A stretch of DNA of 64,000 nucleotides. It comes from Flavobacteriaceae bacterium (GTDB taxonomy: Bacteria; Bacteroidota; Bacteroidia; Flavobacteriales; Flavobacteriaceae). The stretch covers positions 24,153 through 88,152 of the forward strand of contig JAOXRU010000618.1 in NCBI GenBank assembly GCA_025800395.1. The letters are read 5' to 3'. Positions 37,314 to 44,877 of this stretch are shown piece after piece; position 1 is the stretch's first letter, and the number at the start of each line of letters is the position of its first letter. The notes beneath the pieces are model-generated. The model did no database searches. It was not told the origin of the DNA and saw nothing but the letters and a program-made list of their open reading frames with translations. A program made the position numbers and the translations under genes.

Positions 37314-37724
37314 ATGAAATCAATAGCAGTAACACTTATTGCTCTTTTAAGCCTTACATGTTCTAATGCTCAGAATGACGATGTATTATTAGGTAAATGG
37401 AAAGCAAATTATACAGAAGATAACGAAACTTTTTCTGTTATTTATGAGTTTAAAAGAGATAAAGGTGCGCTAAAATGTTACTCTATTTATATAGAAATAG
37501 CAAATGAAAGAAGTGATTATAAGTCACTTGCTATGAGCAAAATAGTTTTTAATGGTATAAAGGGTATAGCGAATTATACCTATAAAGAAAATAATGAAAA
37601 TTTTGCTATGAGAACTAAACTTCACTTAAAAGATAAAAATACGTTAAAGCTCAATTACTCATATTGGGGATATACAGGTGAAGAGACTTGGGATCGATTA
37701 CAAAAAGCATCCATAATTAAATAG
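37314..37724 (+). CDS. small secreted protein, lipocalin-like
   Basis: I start at ATG 37314 (136 residues), giving a signal peptide (ALLSLTCSNAQ). The mature protein opens LLGKWKANYTEDNET and alternates strands of a small beta-barrel, a pattern seen in lipocalin-like and DUF-type flavobacterial proteins. A TACATTTG element at 37282-37289 may be its -7 box. The gene ends before a bidirectional terminator shared with tRNA-Ser. It belongs to the AT-rich block. No function is recognised. Confidence 0.65.
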   Translation: MKSIAVTLIALLSLTCSNAQNDDVLLGKWKANYTEDNETFSVIYEFKRDKGALKCYSIYIEIANERSDYKSLAMSKIVFNGIKGIANYTYKENNENFAMRTKLHLKDKNTLKLNYSYWGYTGEETWDRLQKASIIK

Positions 37725-37750
37725 GAATATACAAATACCATAAAATAAAA

Positions 37751-37785
37751 AACCTCAACTAGCTAATAATTAGGCTATTGAGGTT
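37751..37785. terminator. bidirectional terminator between the small secreted gene and tRNA-Ser
   Basis: AACCTCAA-c-TAGC and GCTA-TTGAGGTT form a 12-bp stem with one bulge and a 10-nt loop. On the minus strand a T-rich tract (TTTTTTATTTTA) follows, which suits the tRNA gene. Confidence 0.8.
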
Positions 37786-37793
37786 TCTATAAG

Positions 37794-37878
37794 CGGAGAA
37801 AGAGGGATTCGAACCCCCGGAGGTGTGACCCTCGCTGGTTTTCAAGACCAGTGCATTCGACCACTCTGCCATTTCTCC
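37794..37878 (-). tRNA. tRNA-Ser (anticodon UGA)
   Basis: The 85-nt cloverleaf on the minus strand has acceptor GGAGAAA pairing TTTCTCC, the anticodon loop CTTGAAA (anticodon TGA), a long variable arm around GAGGGTCACACCTC, and T-loop GGTTCGAATCC. CCA is not encoded. The gene is at the right edge of the AT-rich block, a common site for integration, although no attachment repeat was found. Confidence 0.95.
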
Positions 37879-38002
37879 ATGATTGCGTTGCTGCAATGCG
37901 GGTGCAAATATAACATCCTTTTTTTTATTAAACCAAGCTTTTTTGAAATTAATTTCATCTCATTTTCTTAGGAATTACGCTCTAAGCAATTACATTTGCA
38001 TT

Positions 38003-38767
38003 ATGCAGGAATGGTATCATTATTTATTGTTGATCGGAATAGGGTTTGTAGTTGGAATTATCAATACCATTTCAGGAGGTGGCTCTTTACTTACCTTGCC
38101 CATTTTAATATTTGTTGGTCTCGATAGTGCCACTGCAAATGGTACCAATAGGATTGCAATTTTTGTCCAATCCATCTTTTCGCTTTTGGGATTTCGAAGC
38201 AAGGGAGCTACCAACAAGTACATTCCTTTGGGATGGAAATTGGCAATTGTTGCTACTCTGGGTGCTATTTTAGGATCTACCATAGCAATAGATATTAATG
38301 ATGGTTTATTTAAAAAAGTGCTGGCGATTGTTATGATTGTCATTGTTGTATTTATGGTATTCAAACCAAAAAAAAACTTATTGCTACTCCAAGAGCGTAT
38401 TAGTGGAAAACACCAAGTTTACAGTATTATTGCTTTTTTCTTTATTGGGGTTTACGGTGGCTTTATACAGGCGGGTACGGGAATATTCATTTTACTTACC
38501 CTAAGTACAATCAATCAGCTGAGTCTCATTAATTCCAATATTCTCAAGGTCATGGTGATGTTGGTGTATACGCTTTTTAGTCTTTTGGTATTTTGGGTCA
38601 ATGAAAAGTTGCATTGGGAAATAGGGCTTACCATGGCTATTGGGCAAGCAGCAGGTGGGTGGCTAATGGGACGTTGGTCGGTAAACAAAGGGGATGAAGT
38701 GGTCAAATTCTTTTTGATAACTATGGTGATATTGATGGCAATTAAACTCTGGTTTTTTAGTGATTAA
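38003..38767 (+). CDS. TauE/SafE-family anion exporter
   Basis: I start at ATG 38003 (254 residues). The in-frame start at 37883 adds a poor segment that runs into the tRNA. TACATTTG at 37991-37998 ends only 4 bp before this ATG, so the message could be leaderless. The protein has about eight membrane helices; GFVVGIINTISGGGSLLTLP and FFIGVYGGFIQAGTG are the two family repeats. Relatives export sulfite, sulfoacetate or related organosulfur anions. The substrate is not fixed by the context. Confidence 0.88.
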   Translation: MQEWYHYLLLIGIGFVVGIINTISGGGSLLTLPILIFVGLDSATANGTNRIAIFVQSIFSLLGFRSKGATNKYIPLGWKLAIVATLGAILGSTIAIDINDGLFKKVLAIVMIVIVVFMVFKPKKNLLLLQERISGKHQVYSIIAFFFIGVYGGFIQAGTGIFILLTLSTINQLSLINSNILKVMVMLVYTLFSLLVFWVNEKLHWEIGLTMAIGQAAGGWLMGRWSVNKGDEVVKFFLITMVILMAIKLWFFSD

Positions 38768-38883
38768 TTGAAGTGCGTTTTTTTGGAAGTGCAAAGCTTA
38801 GAACTGAAAGGTAATGTAAAAAAAACCTGTAAATGAAGTGCTTATGGTTGTTTTTTCTTCTAAAAATATAATTTTTATTGTTT

Positions 38884-38918
38884 TTGTTAGATTAAATTTA
38901 GTCTAAAAGGTATATTTG
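38884..38918 (+). promoter_or_regulatory. candidate promoter of the 45-residue protein
   Basis: TTG at 38884-38886, 24 bp, then TATATTTG at 38911-38918. The spacing is one more than the usual limit of 23. The small gene starts 40 bp further on. Confidence 0.55.
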
Positions 38919-38957
38919 CACTAGATGATACAATCATCTAATGTCTAAGCTATATTT

Positions 38958-39095
38958 ATGTTTCGTTTTTTTAAAAACCTCTTCAAGAAAAAAGAAGAGG
39001 AGTCAACTTTCGGTTATGAAATAGAAATCGAACTCACTCATTGGGATTTACTTTTTATTTGCCTTATTATTGTTTTACTATTTGTGTTGTTTTAA
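38958..39095 (+). CDS. small single-pass membrane protein, 45 residues
   Basis: This gene is short and easily overlooked. The protein starts MFRFFKNLFKKKEEE, a basic-amphipathic then acidic N-terminus, continues with STFGYEIEIELTHWD and ends in a membrane helix, LLFICLIIVLLFVLF. A candidate promoter lies 40 bp upstream. The topology, a charged cytoplasmic part with a C-terminal anchor, is typical of regulatory or toxin-like microproteins. I recognise no family, and no antitoxin-like RNA is evident. It could also be noise, but the promoter and clear domain change argue for a real gene. Confidence 0.55.
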   Translation: MFRFFKNLFKKKEEESTFGYEIEIELTHWDLLFICLIIVLLFVLF

Positions 39096-39490
39096 CAATA
39101 GGGGTAATATTTTACTATATGTTCTGCAAAATAATGTTACTGCATTGAACAGCATATTTTTTCATTTCATTACTATATTAGCTGTGATTGAAAATGATCT
39201 GCTAGAATCAAAAAACCAAGTTTTGATTTGAGTAAACTAGGAAAGTATATTTAAAGATGGAAGGAGACAAAGTGGTTTATAGTATCTATTTAGATGTTTT
39301 TTGCAGAGCAATCAAATATATATACAAAATTAACAATTGCTCGTTACCGCTACAAAGGGCAACGCAGGTGTAAATCACTCTCTTCTTAAGATGCAGTTTT
39401 AAAAATAAATAAAGTGATTTTTCTATAGTTTTGATTTTTTAATTCGCATAAAACCTTAATTTAGCAGGCAGAATTACTAAAAATAATAGC
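39096..39490. other. gap before kdnA with two weak hairpins
   Basis: No gene is supported. AATCAAAA / TTTTGATT at 39206-39228 may end the small gene. AAATCACT at 39372-39379 pairs with AGTGATTT at 39413-39420 across 33 nt. The kdnA promoter is not obvious. Confidence 0.4.
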
Positions 39491-40678
39491 ATGCCTGGAT
39501 TTGAATTATTTGGAGATATGGAACGCAAAGAAGTAAACGATGTATTAGAATCGGGAGTACTGATGCGTTATGGTTTTGATGGAAATAGAAACGGCCATTG
39601 GAAAGCCAAAGAATTAGAAGCTGCTTTGGAGGCACGTATGCAAGTCAATCACGCCCAATTGGTAAGTAGTGGAACGGCAGCGCTTACTGTGGCCTTGGCT
39701 AGTGCAGGAGTAGGGGCAGGAGATGAAGTCATCATGCCAACATTTACTTTTGTGGCGAGTTTTGAATCTATTATTGCAATTGGCGCTGTGCCTATACTTG
39801 TAGATGTAGACGATACGCTTACATTAGACCCTGTTGCCGTGGAGGCAGCCATTGGACCGAAAACCAAAGTAATCATGCCTGTGCATATGTGTGGTTCGAT
39901 GGCTGATCTAAATGCCTTAAAATCTTTATGCGAAAAGCACGATTTGATTTTGTTGGAAGATGCATGTCAGGCCATAGGGGGAAGCTATGATGGAAAGCCG
40001 TTGGGCGCCATTGGAGATTTGGGTTGTTTTTCCTTTGATTATGTAAAAACAATTACCTGTGGGGAAGGTGGCGCTGTGATTACCAACAATGCTAAATATG
40101 CCAAGCATGCCGATCATTTTTCGGATCACGGTCATGACCATCATGGAAAGGATAGAGGAGCAGAAACACATCCATTTTTGGGGTATAACTATAGAATATC
40201 CGAATTACATGCGGCAGTGGGTTTGGCACAAGTCAAGCGTTTGGATGAATTTTTATCTATACAGAAAAAATATTATGGAATATTGCGCGAAGCCTTAAGT
40301 GGTGTCGAAGGTGTAAGTTTTAGACGTGTGCCAGCAGGTGGCGAAGAGAATTATTCTTTTCTAAATATATTTTTGCAAGACGAAAATAGCGCTAGAAAGG
40401 GTGCAAATGCACTGAAAGAGGCTGGTGTAGATGCATGTTTCTATTGGTATGACAATAACTGGCACTATTACAAAAAATGGGAGCATCTCACTCAAAAAAT
40501 AGCCCTAGGAAAGTTGCCAAATGAAATTTTGAATCAAATGCAAAATTTTGATCAGCAAGATTTCTCTAAGAGTGACCAATGGGTTGGTCGTACAATTTCT
40601 TGTTTGGTGAAACTGAGTTGGACAGAAGAAGAAGTAAGAGATAGAGCAGCCAAAATGGTAGCTGCGCTAACCAAATAA
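39491..40678 (+). CDS. kdnA: 8-amino-3,8-dideoxy-manno-octulosonate aminotransferase
   Basis: KdnA aminates the C8 aldehyde made by KdnB. The 395-residue protein belongs to the DegT/DnrJ/EryC1 aminotransferases. PLP binding is seen in SSGTAALTVALASAG, LLEDACQAIGGSYDGKPLG and the Lys site DYVKTITCGEGGAVITN. The N-terminus MPGFELFGDMERKEVNDVLE and the His-rich SDHGHDHHGKDRGAE are strong KdnA-like marks, and CFYWYDNNWHYYKKWEHL agrees. Its partner kdnB is 12 kb away with several genes and the AT-rich block between. Sugar specificity is inferred from family resemblance. Confidence 0.88.
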   Translation: MPGFELFGDMERKEVNDVLESGVLMRYGFDGNRNGHWKAKELEAALEARMQVNHAQLVSSGTAALTVALASAGVGAGDEVIMPTFTFVASFESIIAIGAVPILVDVDDTLTLDPVAVEAAIGPKTKVIMPVHMCGSMADLNALKSLCEKHDLILLEDACQAIGGSYDGKPLGAIGDLGCFSFDYVKTITCGEGGAVITNNAKYAKHADHFSDHGHDHHGKDRGAETHPFLGYNYRISELHAAVGLAQVKRLDEFLSIQKKYYGILREALSGVEGVSFRRVPAGGEENYSFLNIFLQDENSARKGANALKEAGVDACFYWYDNNWHYYKKWEHLTQKIALGKLPNEILNQMQNFDQQDFSKSDQWVGRTISCLVKLSWTEEEVRDRAAKMVAALTK

Positions 40679-40702
40679 AACAAGGTATTTATATTAAACA
40701 CT

Positions 40703-40737
40703 AAAATGGCGCTTTGGTTTTTCTAGAGCGCCATTTT
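40703..40737. terminator. bidirectional terminator between kdnA and aqpZ
   Basis: Perfect 11-bp stem AAAATGGCGCT / AGCGCCATTTT with a 13-nt loop. A- and T-rich flanks allow termination both ways for these convergent genes. Confidence 0.85.
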
Positions 40738-40795
40738 ACTTAAAGTTAGATTAGGCAATAAATGAGCCTAAAATTTGTGTTCTTTATCTTCAAAT

Positions 40796-41479
40796 TTACT
40801 TTTTCGTCCCAAGAAACTTATAAGTTAAACCAGCCAAAAATGCACCCAGCAAGGGGGCTACCCAAAACAACCATAGCTGGGCAAGAGCCCATCCGCCAAC
40901 AAATAAAGCCTGACTTGTACTGCGGGCAGGGTTTACCGAGGTGTTTGTGACTGGTATACTGATGAGGTGGATCAGGGTGAGTGCCAACCCAATAGCGATA
41001 CCTGCAAATTTTTTATTTGCATTTTTGTGAGTAGCACCCAAAATGATAATGAGAAAGAAATACGTCATTATGATTTCTGTAATCAATGCAGCATACATAC
41101 TATACCCATGCGGGGAGTTATCTCCGTATCCATTTGCAGCAAAACCACCGATATCGGTTCCATTACCAGTTACTATAATATACAACAATGCAGCAGCAAC
41201 TATAGCGCCCAAAAGTTGGGCAATAATATAAGGGAATATTTCTTTAGAAGAAAAGCGACCACCTGTCCAAAGGCCGATGGTAACAGCAGGATTAAAATGA
41301 CCGCCCGAAATATGTCCCACGGCATAAGCCATAGTCAGTACAGTTAGTCCAAAGGCTAGCGAGACTCCGATATAGCCAATTCCCAAGTCGGGGACATTAG
41401 CTGCAAGGGCTGCACTTCCACAACCACCTAATACGAGCCATAAAGTTCCTAGAAACTCGGCTGTTAATTTTTTAATCAT
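40796..41479 (-). CDS. aqpZ: aquaporin Z
   Basis: The 227-residue water channel has six membrane helices and both half-helix motifs: [10 protein letters not shown] and [13 protein letters not shown]. The first is NPA and the second NPA followed by Arg, the selectivity-filter residue. The N-terminus [17 protein letters not shown] is typical of bacterial AqpZ. The gene is convergent with kdnA. Confidence 0.93.
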   Translation of the reverse strand: MIKKLTAEFLGTLWLVLGGCGSAALAANVPDLGIGYIGVSLAFGLTVLTMAYAVGHISGGHFNPAVTIGLWTGGRFSSKEIFPYIIAQLLGAIVAAALLYIIVTGNGTDIGGFAANGYGDNSPHGYSMYAALITEIIMTYFFLIIILGATHKNANKKFAGIAIGLALTLIHLISIPVTNTSVNPARSTSQALFVGGWALAQLWLFWVAPLLGAFLAGLTYKFLGTKK

Positions 41480-41580
41480 AATTTCATTTTTAGTTGATTT
41501 TACATATTAAAAAAGACAATAAAATCTTGTTTGTAAAGCAAAATTTACAAATTATGTACATAAAAACAAAATTACAATCT

Positions 41581-42708
41581 CTAGTATTGCTGATAATCTA
41601 CAATTTCTAGACCGTAACCTAGCATACCTACTCGCTTGGATTGGGTATGGTTGGATAGTAATTTTAATTTGCTGATGTTGAGATCGTGAAGAATTTGAGC
41701 CCCTATTCCAAAATCGCGATTATCCATACTTATTTTTGGTGCTTTCATCACCCCCTCCGATTGTAGGGACCTTAACTCTTTTAACCTTTGCAATAAATTG
41801 CTGCTAGCATTTTTTTGATTGATAAAAATAATAGCGCCCTTTTCAGACTGATTGATGGTGGCAAACATCCGATCCAATTTTTCATTAGGATTATTGGTAA
41901 GAGTGCCCAATAAATCGTTGTTTACTTGGGTGCTATTTATTCTGGTCAATACCGTTTCATTGCTATTCCAAGCCCCTTTGGTAAGGGCGATATGCACCTG
42001 ATCGTTGGTGGTTTGGTGGTAAGCTCTTAATCGAAATGTCCCAAAACGGGTTTGAATATCAAAATCTTGTTTTTTCTCTATCAAACTATCATGGCGCATG
42101 CGATACGCTACCAAATCTTCAATCGAAATGAGTTTGAGATCAAATTTCTTTGCTACTTCGGATAACTCTGGCAATCGCGCCATAGAACCATCTTCGTTTA
42201 GTATTTCTACCAAAATGCCAGCTGGTTTCAAGCCTGCCAATCTAGCCAAATCAACAGCGGCTTCGGTATGTCCTGTTCTTCTTAAAACACCGCCGTTTTT
42301 GGCGCGTAAAGGAAAAATATGGCCTGGTCGTCCCAGATCATGAGGCTTGGTATCTGCATCTACCAATGCTTTTATAGTTTTTGCCCTGTCGTGCACCGAG
42401 ATGCCTGTAGTACATCCTTGTCCTATCAAATCTACAGAAACTGTAAATTGGGTTTGGTGCAATACGGTATTGTTTTCTACCATCATACGCAGATCGAGTT
42501 CTTTACAACGCGACTCTGTGAGAGGGGCACAAATCAATCCTCTACCATGCATGGCCATGAAATTGATCATTTCTTCGCTCACCATTTCTGCAGCAGCAAT
42601 AAAATCTCCTTCGTTTTCTCTATTTTCATCATCTACGACTATAACAACTTTGCCCGCTCGGATATCCGAAATTGCTTCTTCTATGGTATTTAATTCAATA
42701 TTAGCCAC
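41581..42708 (-). CDS. ribB: 3,4-dihydroxy-2-butanone 4-phosphate synthase with degenerate RibA-like domain
   Basis: RibB makes the four-carbon precursor of riboflavin from ribulose 5-phosphate. The N-terminal domain (about 1-205) is intact: [11 protein letters not shown] (26-36), [14 protein letters not shown], and [28 protein letters not shown]. The C-terminal part (about 210-375) resembles GTP cyclohydrolase II but has no cysteine cluster for zinc, where RibA has an HSECLTGD-like motif and CDC. So GTP cyclohydrolase activity is unlikely here. The gene lies 11 bp behind an LptF/G-type permease gene on the same strand. Confidence 0.9.
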   Translation of the reverse strand: [375 protein letters not shown]

Positions 42709-42719
42709 TTGTATTTGGT

Positions 42720-44195
42720 TTAAACTTTTTTGATTAGTATGCGAAATATATTTATAATTGTCTTTAATGGGCTAACCCTACCTTTAAATATTTGAACTAC
42801 GAAACTTGGATCGATGAGCCCTTTATCCGAGGTTGCTCTTTTGGTTAGAATAATGCCCAATGGCAACATAATTAATGTAGATATCCACGATGCTATAATG
42901 GGATGGATGCTACCATCTTCCGCATAATTTTTAGTAAATAGACCAACAAAATAATAAGTAAGAAACAAACCAATTGCTACTACCATAGGCAATCCAAGAC
43001 CTCCTTTGCGTATGATTGCACCCAATGGGGCTCCAACGAAAAATAGAATAACACAAGATAGTGCCAGAGTAAATTTGTCGTGTTTCCAAATCATATGTAA
43101 ATTTAACAACTTATTTCTTCTAAAAAAATTGGGTTGTATACTTTTTACATTTGCGATAAGACTGCCGACATTGGTACTCGCATTTTCTAAGATTTGCAGT
43201 TGTTTTGCGGCAGGAAATTGCTCAAGGATATTCAATTCGGTGGTATATGGAGTCTTATTCTCTTTTACGATAGTATCCAATCTGGTGTTGAGAAAAACAA
43301 AGCCGCTTCTTCTCGATATGGTTTGTTCAAAACTCTTTACTTGTTCTACATTGTCTAAACTAATGGAATCTATGCTACGATCGAGTTTTTCTACACTTTG
43401 CATTTTATAGGTAATACGACCCTCTTCTGCGTCCATATCGACATTATTTAGACCAGAAAGATCGATATTCATTATGTGTTTTTCAAAATCAGCTTTGGTA
43501 TGTGGAAACTGTAAACGATTTTTGGGTTGGGTAACGATGTCTTCATAATAATGTCCATCCTTTAGAACCAATTGCAGGATGTCACTATTTTCATCGGAAA
43601 CAAATTCGCCTGTAGTTGCTTTTATCACGGTGCGATTTTTGCCGTAGCTTTCGGTTTTGTGGATGATAACATTCTTTAGAAAGCGTTCGTTCTCTCCGTA
43701 TTTGTCTTGAACCTTTATATTGATATTAGCACCTTCGATCTGGTTGAATTGTCCTTTGGTGATGGCGAAAGAAGGTTTTAATTTGCCGATGTTTTTTCTT
43801 AGGTTCCAACTTTTTTGATTTGCTCTAGGAATGATGGTGTTGGAAAAATAAAACATGAGTGCTCCTAGTCCAATCATAAGAATTACTAGGGGTCGCATGG
43901 CACGCTGCAGTGAAAATCCAGACGATTTCATGGCGGCAAACTCGTATTTTTCGGAAAATGTGCCAAAGGTCATTATAGAAGCTAGCAATACCGTGAGAGG
44001 AACCACTTTGGTTGTAAGGTCTGGCATTAAATAAATGAGAAATTTGCCCACTATAGCTATATCCAATCCTTTCCCAGCCAGTTCATCTATAAACATCCAA
44101 ACGGCTTGAATCACAAAAATGAACATTAGTATAATAAAGGAGCTAAAAAAATTGTATAAAAACCTAGAAAGGATGTATCGATCTAATATTTTCAC
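42720..44195 (-). CDS. LptF/LptG-family lipopolysaccharide export permease
   Basis: The 491-residue protein has the YjgP/YjgQ plan: three membrane helices at the N-terminus, a periplasmic domain of about 250 residues, and three at the C-terminus. The start MKILDRYILSRFLYNFF is characteristic, followed by MPDLTTKVVPLTVLLASIMTFG and SEKYEFAAMKSSGFSLQR, which contacts the LptB ATPase. It carries lipopolysaccharide from the inner membrane. It is 3 bp from the lolA stop, so they are one operon. Confidence 0.92.
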   Translation of the reverse strand: MKILDRYILSRFLYNFFSSFIILMFIFVIQAVWMFIDELAGKGLDIAIVGKFLIYLMPDLTTKVVPLTVLLASIMTFGTFSEKYEFAAMKSSGFSLQRAMRPLVILMIGLGALMFYFSNTIIPRANQKSWNLRKNIGKLKPSFAITKGQFNQIEGANINIKVQDKYGENERFLKNVIIHKTESYGKNRTVIKATTGEFVSDENSDILQLVLKDGHYYEDIVTQPKNRLQFPHTKADFEKHIMNIDLSGLNNVDMDAEEGRITYKMQSVEKLDRSIDSISLDNVEQVKSFEQTISRRSGFVFLNTRLDTIVKENKTPYTTELNILEQFPAAKQLQILENASTNVGSLIANVKSIQPNFFRRNKLLNLHMIWKHDKFTLALSCVILFFVGAPLGAIIRKGGLGLPMVVAIGLFLTYYFVGLFTKNYAEDGSIHPIIASWISTLIMLPLGIILTKRATSDKGLIDPSFVVQIFKGRVSPLKTIINIFRILIKKV

Positions 44196-44198
44196 GTT

Positions 44199-44837
44199 TT
44201 AGTTGGTTGTTATCAGGAAATCTGGATATTTTTTGGCATCAAAAATAAACAAGCTTTTTGATAATACCTTAGTCGTTTGAAAAGAATTAACAGTAATCGT
44301 AGTTTTTGTGTTATCTGAACCGGTTTCAATTAGCTTATAGATCCAATTGGTTTTGGTGTCTATACCCAGAAGTATCGATTTGATTTCGGTTTTGGAGTCC
44401 CTAGGCATGAGTTTTATGTACTGAATGTTTTTACCATTTACTTTTTGGGTAATATCCATTTTGTAGTTGTAGCCATCTTTGTAAAAATACAATAACTTTT
44501 CTGGACTTATAGTATTGTTTTCTTCGTCGTTTTTGTCTTCAATAACGACTTCTTCATTGTCTGGTACAATGGAATAAACCTTTTTGCCATCATATATTTG
44601 CGTCATACCAAGATAATCTAGACGATATTTGTTGCCTTGTAGTTTTAGTTTTCCGCTATTTTTTTGGCGAATATTCTCTTCGGTATTGTGCAATTCATAG
44701 GAAAAATCTATGGCGATATCCTTTTTAGATTTAATGGTATTGGATACTTTATCTAAAAGTTTTTTGGCAGATCCGCTGTTTTGTCCATAGGCAGTACATG
44801 CAAATAGAAGAATCAGTACAAAGCTAAATTTTTTCAT
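44199..44837 (-). CDS. LolA-family outer membrane lipoprotein carrier
   Basis: The 212-residue periplasmic protein has a signal peptide (FVLILLFACTAYGQ) and the LolA half-barrel: KKLLDKVSNTIKSKKDIAIDFSYEL, NSGKLKLQGNKYRLDYLGMTQIYDGKKVYSIVP-like strands (read in parts) and a C-terminal SKSLFIFDAKKYPD. It should move lipoproteins through the periplasm. It lies between ftsK and the LptF/G-type gene with a gap of 40 bp to ftsK. Confidence 0.9.
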   Translation of the reverse strand: MKKFSFVLILLFACTAYGQNSGSAKKLLDKVSNTIKSKKDIAIDFSYELHNTEENIRQKNSGKLKLQGNKYRLDYLGMTQIYDGKKVYSIVPDNEEVVIEDKNDEENNTISPEKLLYFYKDGYNYKMDITQKVNGKNIQYIKLMPRDSKTEIKSILLGIDTKTNWIYKLIETGSDNTKTTITVNSFQTTKVLSKSLFIFDAKKYPDFLITTN

Positions 44838-44877
44838 ATTGTTTTTATTTGTAGCCGAGGGCTAATATATTATTTTA

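Noticed and set aside
29443..37878. Attachment-site direct repeat of the tRNA-Ser 3' end
   Set aside because: I looked for the tRNA 3' sequence near 29.4-29.8 kb and found no convincing copy, nor an integrase gene.
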